From: Neopestalotiopsis rosae
Lineage: Eukaryota; Ascomycota; Sordariomycetes; Amphisphaeriales; Sporocadaceae
Direction of reading: 5' to 3'
Assembly (NCBI GenBank): GCA_023078685.1
Contig: JALGAS010000001.1
Location: 310,001-374,000 of the forward strand
DNA length: 64,000 nt
A model generated the notes under the pieces. It had not been told where the DNA came from and ran no database searches. It saw only the letters and a list, made by a program, of their open reading frames with translations. Shown one piece after another: positions 55,271-64,000 of this stretch. Every line of letters begins with the position of its first letter. Positions within the stretch are counted from its first letter, which is position 1. A program made the translations under genes and the position numbers.

Positions 55271-55897
55271 ATGTCCTCACGACCACCGCGACAGCAACAA
55301 TACCTACCAGCCGTCCCGTCACCTCTAAACCCTGCATCCCCTCCGCAGACTCCTAGTCGTCAGCAAAGACGATGCAGTCGCTCACGAGCGGCTTTTGAAA
55401 AGTCCAACGGGCCCATAAGTCCCTCGCAGAGACTGATGCGACAAAAGGCCGAAGCCGCATGGAAGTCCCTCGCGCCGAAACAGCGCGCGGTCGAGGTCCG
55501 CAGCGCCACGATGAAGACCGTCACCAGATCTGCGAAGCCAGAGATTATACAAATCGAAACAAGACGAGTGAAATTTGCTCCTGCCGACGCAGCTGTCAAG
55601 AAGGCACTGCCACGCGTCAGTGGCTATACCCAACAAACCCTCCTTGTCGATGCGTTTGATGGTGGAAATATGGGCTTGGGCATCATGATGGAAACGGACT
55701 TGGAGAAGCAACTCATGGCTGCCTACAGTGACTTTGACACCATGAAGGCTTCATGGCCGCCTTATGTACTGCCTACCTTTGACCACCACATACGGGGACC
55801 AACGATCATGACACAGCAGCGTATATTGATGACATTGGGCATACTCTGCTTCATGGGCGTCATGTCGTCATTTTTCTCGCACGAGGAACGGTTCTGA
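55271..55897 (+). CDS. Hypothetical protein with a C-terminal membrane anchor
   Basis: This is a single open frame of 208 aa. The N-terminal 75 residues are disordered and rich in Pro, Gln, Arg and Ser (PPRQQQYLPAVPSPLNPASP). A more conserved-looking middle follows (RRVKFAPADAAVKKALPRVS, GYTQQTLLVDAFDGGNMG, LEKQLMAAYSDFD). One hydrophobic segment near the end (ILMTLGILCFMGVMSSFF) could be a tail anchor. I do not recognise the family. It converges on the mitochondrial exchange-related gene, 207 bp away. Confidence 0.6.
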   Translation: MSSRPPRQQQYLPAVPSPLNPASPPQTPSRQQRRCSRSRAAFEKSNGPISPSQRLMRQKAEAAWKSLAPKQRAVEVRSATMKTVTRSAKPEIIQIETRRVKFAPADAAVKKALPRVSGYTQQTLLVDAFDGGNMGLGIMMETDLEKQLMAAYSDFDTMKASWPPYVLPTFDHHIRGPTIMTQQRILMTLGILCFMGVMSSFFSHEERF

Positions 55898-56104
55898 GTT
55901 TAGGGGAAGAGGTTCAACCTCCCGTCAGATGAGAGGCGCAATTATTTTGGATTGAGAAGAATATAGGCTCGGTCTTTTTCCACCTGCTAAAAAGAGCCCG
56001 TTCGCTAGCCCGCCCGTCTATGATCCGTGTATTTTCATAACCAGTATACTTTGTACAGAGTCCTTACAATCATGATGTACATTCCGTTTCCATCTTTCTA
56101 TTCA

Positions 56105-57019
56105 TTATTCGTCCTTCTTCGTCTTGTTGGCCTCGGGTGAGGACTCGGCCTTTGCCTTGTTGAGGGCCGCTTCCACCTGGAAAATGGCACGCTCAATCTC
56201 AACCTCGAGTTCGGGTATCTCTAGCGCCTCGACCAGCTGCCGCCCATTCTCCTGCGATAGCAAGAGCTTTTCTTCTTCTACGGTTTCGGCCTGATGCGGC
56301 GTTACTGGTTCTTCTATTTTCGGTGTCTCGGTCGACGATGGTGTGGTCGCTACACCATTCTTGGACAGCAAAGTAGGGTATATCTTGTCCAGAATGGGAG
56401 ATGGTGACAGAGAGAGAAGGTTTTTCTCGGAGAGGAACTGAATGTGCTTTCCACCGGCGAGTGCGCGCCAGTGCGACCATGCGCGATATACAAGGTAGAA
56501 GAAGGGCAGATTAGGTATTCTGAAAGTCGTGCGTTAGCCAATTGCTCAATCAGGCGCAAGAAGGGCGAAAATGAAGACTTACACAGGAACCAGCGCAAAG
56601 GGCGCGCTGATGGGCATGCCCACAATACACCATATTAACCTCTGCCTGTGTAATGATGCCCGCTCCGTTGCCAGCGTCTGCAGGATTCCAAGGGCCTTGG
56701 AGGTGGGTATGGCAGTATCGGGAAAGACGACCTCGACCTTGTCCTTGCCCAACAACTCTTCTTCCCGCCGCTTTGTTGATAGCGGAGGGACTGACTTCAA
56801 CCCCCACTCCTCATATGGTATGCGACGAAAGGCTTGGTTGCCGTAATTCACAATGGTCTTTTGCCAGCCACTGTCCTTCTTCTCCCAGCTGGCCCAGGTC
56901 TTGGCCGCCCAAGCAGTGGTCTTGTCGACATATGTTTTGGACTCGGCGGTATTCGTGTTGAACTTTTGGCAGTAGAGCAGAGTCCGCCGCGTCGAGATGG
57001 GGAGGAGGTAGAGGCGCAT
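56105..57019 (-). CDS. Mitochondrial K+/H+ exchange-related protein (Mit_KHE1 family)
   Basis: The model is exons 56583-57019 and 56105-56519 (283 aa; 63-nt intron, phase 2, GTAAGT..TTTCAG). The N-terminus MRLYLLPISTRRTLLYCQ is the family's hallmark and suits a mitochondrial presequence. Next come WAAKTWASWEKKDSGWQKTI and RRIPYEEWGLKS. Two short hydrophobic segments (IWCIVGMPISAPFALVPV, NLPFFYLVYRAWSHW) straddle the splice junction. The C-terminal 100 residues are acidic and Glu/Lys-rich. Yeast relatives (YDL183C type) are linked to inner-membrane K+/H+ exchange. Divergent from the GNAT gene 1.3 kb away. Confidence 0.8.
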
Positions 57020-58352
57020 TGTTGTGGAATGGACGTCCGTTGGAGACGGCGCGGCAGGATTGTGACGGCGAACGCAATAGTACTGTTATTTTCGCTTGCG
57101 CCGTTGACCAGCAAAGAGCGACGAGTTCCCCGAAGACCGATCCTTCTTTATACACGATTAAACCAACACTCGGCCCTTCTTGCTCAACAAGGGCAAATTG
57201 TCAACGGCGGTTCTGGGAAAACTGGAAACGCCTCCAGTGTCCAGTTGTTCGAGGTGGGAAAAGAGAGGGAAGAAAAAAAGCACACTAAGAACTGACGTAG
57301 CTGACACAGACACCCCAGACAAGCTTTCAGCTGCAGGATTGCGCTGACTTGGTGCAGATCTTGGAAAACAAAATGCCCCACAGCTACAGCGGTTGGATCT
57401 AGAAGCTTGAAGCCTGTAGGCAGTGCAATTACACATAATGCGACAGCCATTTGCACCAATAAGCGTCTCCTCTTTGCCCAGCCGTTGCCATAATAGGTGC
57501 ACAGAGCTCTTCTTCTTACCTCATCAGGTACTGAAATGCACCCTCTTGTGTTAGTACCCCTGGTGCCTTGCTGTTACTTTAGTTTTTGCACTGGTTTGAC
57601 CGACAGATTCGATAGCTACTTATGAAAAGGTAATTGCATGCGCGGTCAATACGTTTCTATCTGATTCGGGTCTCTGTATCTGCGTTACCTTACAGTACTA
57701 ACAGTAGTGATACTACCAGCTCCCGCTTAGGGGTGCACCTACCTAACATACATCGGCTACACCTAGCAGTTGTTTGAATGACCTGACCTAGACGAATTTA
57801 GATCCCATGTTGAAAAGGCAGCGCCTCGAATGTGGAAATAATGTTGATCTGTTCGCCCCTCGACCACGAGTCGGGTTGATGTGTTGTTGAATGCCCACGA
57901 AACATTTGCCTCAACATGGAGGCCTCTAGAGGAACCCCAGTGAAAGTTATAGTGGTTCAGGATGCAACGATCCACTTCCTCGTCAATTAACTGCGATATA
58001 GTCCTCAGATCCCCAGTTGTGTCCATTGGGTTCTACAGCCACAAATTGAGAAGGACAAAAGTGTTCGATAGCCTATTGAATATTAATTGTATCAAAAGGC
58101 GTGACATGTCATTTTTGGAAGTCGCAACATGGCCGGTTTCGGACATAAGCAATAGTTAGTCACGGCCCGAGTCGGGTGAATCAAGGCCGGTTGGCAGTTG
58201 GTTGAAGGAAAGTACTAAGTCGCTGTGCCGCCGACTGTGACATTTCGCATTTCACGCATCAAGGTCCACGAACAATATATTTGAGAGTCGTGTCTTTGTC
58301 TCATCCCGCGATCAAAACATCTTGACATCAATACAAGCGAACGCCGACTGCC
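57020..58352. promoter_or_regulatory. Divergent intergenic region, 1.3 kb
   Basis: This lies between the mitochondrial exchange-related gene (-) and the GNAT gene (+). Open frames near 57158-57502 and 57763-58026 show no motif. Confidence 0.4.
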
Positions 58353-59393
58353 ATGATGAGCCCAAAGCATGAGTCCAAAGTACAGTTGATTCCATGGGAT
58401 CATACCTCGGAAGAACAGGTGACAAGATTATATGAACAGCGAGTAGCCTGTGGTTGGAGATCAGACGAGATTCCGTTATATATTGAATCTGCCAAGAGAG
58501 GAGGAAGAGTGTTCTATTGGATTGTAAGTACCCTGGCGTGAAGTATACCCACTATCAGTGGGATTGGCTTTCGCAAAGAATTCAAGTCATTTCTCTGGTA
58601 GATGTGATATCAAACCATATGACTCATTATTGAACAGGCGCTGGCCGATGACTTGCCAGATCGGGATGCCCTGCTGGAATCGCATACAACACGGTTCCCA
58701 AAGGTGAGTATAGTAATTTGTTATGACGGGGCAAAAGTTGAGACAGGACCAGGAAGCCATCCCGATCACCGATACAGCTCGCGAAATCCGGCTGTGTCCT
58801 CGCGAACCCAGCAACAAGACATTCATACCTGTGGGACATCTAGCGTTGGAAGTTCACTCTCCCGAAGAAAATGCCAAGATCGGATTGCCAGCAAAAGGCG
58901 TCGTTTGGATCCATCAACTTTACGTTTCTTGTGAGTGAGGGAACCGACAGTTCCGCCCTATAGCCCTCGGCTTCGACAGACAATACTCATTTCCTTCATT
59001 GTATAGATGCGCTTCAAAAAGGAGGATTCGGCGCTCGTGCAATGGATATTGCCGAGAAGCTTGCTACAGAGGAGCCATTCAATGGAAACTTGATGGTTCT
59101 CGACACCATGCAGGAGGAACTGCAGATGAGTGAAATGGGCCAAAAACACATATACGTCAATCAGGGTATCCCACCTCCCAAGGTAGGTTCATCCATTGAT
59201 CCTCCGGTGCACCCCGTGTGAGACAGAGAGAAAGATCGTGCAACGCTAAATCGATGACTAGATTTCAACAGTGTCGTGGTATACGCGGAGAGGGTATAAA
59301 GTGTTTCCCGTGGAGAGCGAGGCCTATCAATGGAACTACGGATCCGGTATCATGCCTCTCCACCTGACGCACATGAAGAAAGTGTTGGAGTAA
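58353..59393 (+). CDS. GNAT-family N-acetyltransferase
   Basis: The model is five exons: 58353-58523, 58638-58703, 58747-58930, 59007-59182 and 59262-59393 (242 aa; introns 114, 43, 76 and 79 nt; phases 0, 0, 1, 0). The central strand GHLALEVH, then VVWIHQLYVSYALQKGGFG with the acetyl-CoA pyrophosphate loop (QKGGFGARA) and the following helix, identify the GNAT fold. WYTRRGYKVF near the end is the usual substrate-side motif. The substrate is unknown. Two adjacent ATG codons start the frame. The 43-nt second intron is close to the lower limit for this genome; an alternative acceptor 6 nt later is possible. Confidence 0.78.
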
Positions 59394-60368
59394 AGGATTG
59401 CGTTGATACCAGAAGGAATATGCGTGGGTTTTGTCTTGTCAAGTAGAAACTGGCGGTGTTGGGCATCAATGAGGCCGATGAGCATGGTGAGAGAGCAAGA
59501 TTGGGAGCAATTTGCCGATGTAGAAGCTGGTCAATCAATCGAAGCAGTCGAATGAACGAATCGTAGAGCCGCGGACAGTTGGCGTCTGTCCACGCCAACC
59601 ATACTGCAGTATAGTCGGCTGCAACCCCCGTGCTTTTTAGGATGCATACATGATTGCAACGTCGGACCCCGGTAGCAGATCCCCAGGGTTGTTGGTCGAT
59701 AGTTAGTCAGTGCAGAGAGAGTGGTACTGATCCTATTCGTAACTAAACCCTGGGTACTGCCGAACTCTGCACAGTAAGGGTCCTGAGCCTAAATCATCGA
59801 CGGCCTCACCATTTTGACTGGTGGTTATTATGGGTTGGACGTGCAGGACAGCTCATCTGGCATGTAACATGCATCGGGAAGATGCCAGCAAAGGTGAGGC
59901 GACGAGTCTGGTGGAAGGAGCGCGGGCGGTTGAGGGAAGAAATTGGCCCATGCGCTTTGTCACATGACTGCGCGACACTGGACTTGTAGGCATTGAATTC
60001 AGACCAGCTTCTCTTCCAGTCACGACTCTGGACAGCTGCAACTCCATTAATTGGATGGTTCTTGTTCGCAAACCAGCTAATTTCCGACCGACATCGTTGC
60101 GACCCAACATTGACCCTCGCAATTGGGCAGAATGGTAGCATAATACATAATCCGGTACTGTCGTTCCGCCTGACAGCTTTTTCTTTTTGGGGCCGGGAGC
60201 CTTTGCCATCGAAACACGTTGAGCTCACATCACGCGTCGTCGTTGTTACCTGAGCCCGTCCTTGCGACACAACAACCAAAACAAAACAAAGACTTCTGCT
60301 GCTCCTGTTGGCCTTTCCCCCAAATGTTCATATTACAGTGTTGTCAGCAGAGCTAGATTGTCGTTTCA
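59394..60368. other. Intergenic, 975 bp
   Basis: This lies between two plus-strand genes. Overlapping minus-strand frames at 59806-60279 have no motif. The final 120 bp are the likely leader of the Ecm11-domain gene. Confidence 0.45.
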
Positions 60369-62054
60369 ATGGCGCCCCAATTCATACACAATTCAAGAAC
60401 CAAGATGCAGGCTTGGGTTATGAACAATGGCCCTGGCGCCAAACCAGTATCGGCTGCTGAGGACCGCGCTTTTGCCCACGACCACTCTGGAAGTCCACAG
60501 AAGAGCCACGCCGTACACGGCCAACCACATGCAAATACACAATCTCTAGTTGCTCCCAGCACGCCACCGAGGACTCAGCCTCATTATCAGTCACGCATGC
60601 CCATAGTCAATGCCAACGCAAATGCTAGGGCTGCAGGTGCTGCTGCTGCAAAGTTACCTGCTGCGTCGAACCGTCCCGCCTTTGTTCGCCCAAGTCATCA
60701 AATCAGCCACAGCAGAGAGGGTTCCAACGTACAACGGCACCGAGGACCAACTTTGGAGCCAGCACAGAATGTCCAACGTCAAGGACAAGGACAAGGGCCT
60801 TTCTGGGAAGGTTCAACTGTAGAGGGTTCAACATCAATGAGCGAGACCGCTAGCAATGCTGACGCCAGAATGGTTGCCCCATCTCATGTGTTGCACCAAG
60901 ACCTTGCTTTCAAACCAAGAGACATGACACGTCAGTCTTCGAAGAGAGACTCTGATAAAGAACGCCCTCCATTCATCATTGGCGAAAATGGCTTCATCAA
61001 TGTACTCGGTGGCCCACCGCGAAGGTCTTCAACACCTGATTTCAGAAGTCGGGCTACGACTAAGGGTTTGAGCCAGGATTCTGATAATGAATTTTACGTA
61101 GAGGAGCCACGTTTTCTTACCGACTTGGAAAAGACGCCTCCAAACACCCTCACCCATCGCGGGGCCAGGCTTCCTTTGAGGACCACTAAGCGTGACACCT
61201 TTGCCGAGAGGACCACGTATGCTGCTGATGGAAACAACCTCCCCTTGCCACCTGACCAGCACCGACGTCCTGCTGACGCCCTGGAATATGTACAAAGGAA
61301 CGAGAGAAATCAATTAAGAGTGCCTGCCGCCCGCGAGTCTCATCGCACGACAGTTTTCGAAAACATTGATACTCCTGTTGCCAGTCACCAAGACTTGCCC
61401 CGACCTCCATCCCAGCCCCCATCTGAAACGGAATCTGAGAGTGTGGATGACCAGGTCACACCAAAGCCTAAAGTAAAATCAAGCCAGTCCATCAATCGTC
61501 AGCTCAACCGTCAACTGTTCACAGAAGAGACCAAGACCAACAAGGCTCGAAACAGTCTTCGCGAAAGTTCCATGCCGCGGCCTGCCTCAGAGAAACGGCA
61601 ATCCAACACCAACACCAAGAAGAGGTCATTTGACCTGGACTACGACGACAGCGCGTTGGCCAAGATGAACTACAGCGAGTTGAAAAGTCAAGACTTTGAC
61701 TTTGATCCTGCCCGGGCAGAGTCTCACTCTGCTCAGCGCCCACCGCCTGGCACATTGCCCGAAAAACTCGATCACTTTTTCCACAAGGACACGGATGCAC
61801 AAAAAGCGTTCTTCAACAGCATGCCCATGCGAGACTGGGATGACTCTGGAGACTGGTTTCTGGAAAAGTTTGGCGATATTATGCACCGCTTGAAGGATGC
61901 CCGTCGGGACAAGAGAAAGCTCGTCGATCAATACGAGGCCGAGATTGCCGAGCGAGAAGACGCTGTCAGACAGAAAATGTTATCAATCGACAAGACTTTG
62001 GGCGACTTCAGAAGCGAGACAAAGTCGATGATGGCGAACAAGCAGCTTGAGTAG
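60369..62054 (+). CDS. Ecm11-domain protein
   Basis: This is an intronless gene for 561 aa. The first 400 residues are disordered and rich in Ser, Pro, Gln and His. The C-terminal 140 residues form the Ecm11 domain: DLDYDDSALAKMNYSELKSQ, then FDFDP, LDHFFHKDTDAQKAFFNSMP, WDDSGDWFLEKFGDIM and a basic coiled-coil end. Yeast Ecm11 with Gmc2 helps assemble the synaptonemal-complex central region and affects meiotic recombination. In filamentous fungi the domain is widespread and its role untested in most, so nuclear/chromosomal action is inference. Confidence 0.82.
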   Translation: MAPQFIHNSRTKMQAWVMNNGPGAKPVSAAEDRAFAHDHSGSPQKSHAVHGQPHANTQSLVAPSTPPRTQPHYQSRMPIVNANANARAAGAAAAKLPAASNRPAFVRPSHQISHSREGSNVQRHRGPTLEPAQNVQRQGQGQGPFWEGSTVEGSTSMSETASNADARMVAPSHVLHQDLAFKPRDMTRQSSKRDSDKERPPFIIGENGFINVLGGPPRRSSTPDFRSRATTKGLSQDSDNEFYVEEPRFLTDLEKTPPNTLTHRGARLPLRTTKRDTFAERTTYAADGNNLPLPPDQHRRPADALEYVQRNERNQLRVPAARESHRTTVFENIDTPVASHQDLPRPPSQPPSETESESVDDQVTPKPKVKSSQSINRQLNRQLFTEETKTNKARNSLRESSMPRPASEKRQSNTNTKKRSFDLDYDDSALAKMNYSELKSQDFDFDPARAESHSAQRPPPGTLPEKLDHFFHKDTDAQKAFFNSMPMRDWDDSGDWFLEKFGDIMHRLKDARRDKRKLVDQYEAEIAEREDAVRQKMLSIDKTLGDFRSETKSMMANKQLE

Positions 62055-62372
62055 GAACAATGGCTTTGACTTGCACATCATCGCTGCCTCTACTTCAGAC
62101 CTTCGTTTCAGCCCATACAGGATATTTTGGAGCGGTCCGCATATCAGCACATAGAGGTACCACCGGGAACGATTCATGATTAGTTACGACACTTACGAAC
62201 GCATAAAGTTGGAGTTTTTCTTGGAGTTTTTCTTTTTTTTTTTTTTTTGCCATTTTCCAGAGCAACGCAATTGCTCATGTAATAGGAGGCCAATCTACAT
62301 TCCTGTCACTGTTGGCTGAGAAGCCTAATTAGACGAGAAAAGGTCATAATCCACAATAATGTTGATTGTTAT
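62055..62372. other. Convergent 3' region, 318 bp
   Basis: This contains a T run of about 16 near 62233 and the two gene ends. No other feature. Confidence 0.5.
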
Positions 62373-63281
62373 CTAGATCACAATCTTCTGCTTTACTTTT
62401 CTATCCTTGCCAACCACGAGTCTTAGTTGATGGCCTGTCTTGCCCTTTAGCACGCCTTGTCGTAACTTGTCCGAGAAGAGTTCGTAGGCTGGATAGTATG
62501 CGTCGACAAATTTGACAACTTGTTCGTCCGTCATACCGGTGCCTTTTGTCCCTCGCAGCATGACTTCCTGCTCGCGCCGCCAGTCGTACACATACTGAGT
62601 ATCCTCGGCATCAATATGAATAAAGGCGTCGAACAATTCAGTGATGGTATCGTAGTTTCCTAGGCGCTCATTGACAAAGAGCAGGTGCTCGAGCTCGTGC
62701 AGCTTGAGGGTCCGGCTCGGCGCCTCCCACTTGGCCTGGACCTCGGCGGGCGCGAGAGGTCGGAAGCCGACGCACCAGCCCTCGAAGATGACGACCTGGA
62801 CCCGGGGCTGACCGGGCTGGTTGACTGCCTCCCAGGTCGACTCGGGCGCCCGGTCGCCCTGGCCCGCAAAGGCCGACTTGTCGTACTTGGGGATGCGCGC
62901 CGGCCGGCCCTCGACCACGGCGGCGAAGAACTCCCCAGCCAGCGCCATGTCGTGGGTGCCCGGCTCGCCCCGGCACGATACGAGCACGTTCTCGGGCTGC
63001 GAGGCCGCGAGCGCGACCTGATCCTCGTGGGTGAGGTAAAAGTCGTCGATGCTTACGACCAGGGTCCTCAGGCCCTCGCGCCCGCTCAGGACCTCTGCGA
63101 GCGCGGACACGAGGGTCGTCTTGCCTACGCCCTGCACGCCGTTGAGGCCAATGATGAAGGGTCTTGTACTGCCAGCCGCCTTGCCTTCGTTAGCTGCTTG
63201 GTGTTCGTGCAGCCGGTCGAGGATGAAGGGTATGCAGATTGGCGACTTGTCGTCGATAATTGTGTTGACCTTTTGAGACAT
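62373..63281 (-). CDS. P-loop D-glycerate 3-kinase-like protein (Tda10 type)
   Basis: The gene is intronless and encodes 302 aa. Walker A is GVQGVGKT at residues 48-55 (FIIGLNGVQGVGKTTL). The strand VVSIDDFYLTHEDQVALA is typical of the phosphoribulokinase/uridine-kinase-like fold. RGEPGTHD, IPKYDKSAF and VVIFEGWCVGFRPL are the signatures of plant glycerate kinase and yeast Tda10. The likely reaction is ATP-dependent phosphorylation of a small substrate such as D-glycerate; Tda10's physiological substrate is not firmly known. The stretch at 62700-63130 is markedly GC-rich, giving long shadow frames. Confidence 0.88.
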   Translation of the reverse strand: MSQKVNTIIDDKSPICIPFILDRLHEHQAANEGKAAGSTRPFIIGLNGVQGVGKTTLVSALAEVLSGREGLRTLVVSIDDFYLTHEDQVALAASQPENVLVSCRGEPGTHDMALAGEFFAAVVEGRPARIPKYDKSAFAGQGDRAPESTWEAVNQPGQPRVQVVIFEGWCVGFRPLAPAEVQAKWEAPSRTLKLHELEHLLFVNERLGNYDTITELFDAFIHIDAEDTQYVYDWRREQEVMLRGTKGTGMTDEQVVKFVDAYYPAYELFSDKLRQGVLKGKTGHQLRLVVGKDRKVKQKIVI

Positions 63282-64000
63282 TTTTTTTTTCTTGAAGGAA
63301 TGAGAATTCAGGTTGTCTTGTTTAACGGTTTGTAATCGTTCACGAGGAACATGAATATATTCCTATAATTACCACTCTTGAGAGAATTGGTATACAAGGG
63401 CCAAGCACTTATACCTTATACACTTGTTGGTCTAGTATAAAAGTCATGTTTGGAGGTGAGCGACGCCGAATGTCAAGTCCGATTAGAGCCCGATCCGCAC
63501 TTATGCTTGTCCGGGGTGGCTTCCCATTTATACATGGTACAATGTACGTAAAAGATGACACAAGAGTTTGGGTATACTCCCCTCAAAAGCGTTCACAGTT
63601 CTTGGTCATTGACAATAAAATATGAGAAATTCATTATCAGTTCAAGGGCCAGAAATACCTTACGCGCACTGATCATAGTAACCTGGTCTGCATGGCAACC
63701 AAACAGCGATAGTGCCATTGTTATTTCAGGAGTGAGAGGGAGGGGGAGATTTTAAATCCATCCGCGGCAAGAGAGCGGCAACGCTGCCGCGTAGCGCCTG
63801 GACTGACAAAATGCTTGCGCGCGATGGAACTACCGCCAGAGTCCGCCCGCTGAAATAACCGGACAGCCCGGCAGTCCTTGTCTTGCAGCAACGCAACAAG
63901 ATGTGGTGTGGGGAGCGGATGAATTTGGTCTGGTATTTTGCGGGGTGCCGGTTGCTGGCTTTAACGGTCAGATCCCTGTAGCAGCCAGCTTCTAGTGGTT
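63282..64000. other. Window end, upstream of the glycerate kinase-like gene
   Basis: This is 719 bp with no supportable gene. A short A/T homopolymer lies just upstream of the start codon (63281-63292). The rest should hold the promoter. A neighbouring gene may begin beyond the window. Confidence 0.4.

Noticed and set aside
62660..63335. 216-codon plus-strand ORF over the glycerate kinase-like gene
   Set aside because: It is an antisense shadow in a GC-rich stretch; the opposite strand has a full set of kinase motifs.

Overview
The window looks like chromosomal DNA of a filamentous ascomycete, most likely a sordariomycete and perhaps a hypocrealean. The evidence is short GT..AG introns (mostly 45-130 nt), about even GC, loosely spaced single genes on both strands, typical filamentous-fungal gene content (NTE1, LaeA-like methyltransferase, Egh16-like appressorial protein, DUF4360 and DUF4267 proteins) and no operons. 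The order-level placement is inference. I see no rRNA, tRNA, CRISPR array or intact transposon.

Layout. 0-8.5 kb: an unrecognised five-exon gene (-), V-ATPase subunit D (-) with two micro-exons, splicing factor SYF1 (+), and a small basic-tailed protein (-). 8.4-15 kb: two long gene-poor tracts flanking an Egh16/MAS-type secreted protein (-). 15-28.5 kb: CCA-adding enzyme (+), a phosphoglycerate-mutase-like protein that lacks the catalytic histidine (+), a JmjC protein (-), the large phospholipase NTE1 (-), and eIF2-alpha (+). 29.8-37.2 kb: DUF4360 secreted protein (+), BAR protein (+), a broken Ser/Thr-rich secreted gene whose 529-nt intron is built of four 108-bp repeats (-), a tiny ORF ending in Cys-Leu-Leu-Gly, and a DUF4267 membrane protein (-). 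37.6-45.3 kb: AP-1 beta-adaptin (-), EMC4 (+), a Ser-rich two-exon gene (-), and a decayed minus-strand reading frame with several in-frame stops. 45.4-53.6 kb: FIG4 phosphatase (+), Tti2-like protein (-), LaeA-like methyltransferase (-), and a Sulfotransfer_4 protein (+). 55.3-63.3 kb: unknown tail-anchored protein (+), mitochondrial K+/H+ exchange-related protein (-), GNAT acetyltransferase (+), Ecm11-domain protein (+), and Tda10-type glycerate kinase (-).

Most genes are housekeeping functions: RNA splicing, tRNA maturation, translation initiation, vesicle coats and membrane traffic, phosphoinositide and phospholipid turnover, and ER membrane insertion. Interspersed are lineage-variable secreted or regulatory genes (Egh16, DUF4360, the Ser/Thr-rich secreted gene, LaeA-like). 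The genes do not form one pathway and I see no biosynthetic cluster. The most unusual items are the V-ATPase micro-exons, the pseudo-phosphatase candidate, the repeat-built intron in a gene with an in-frame TAG, and the same-frame nonsense codons in the minus-strand remnants. Exon models were assembled by eye from splice motifs and frame, and were checked for divisibility by three.
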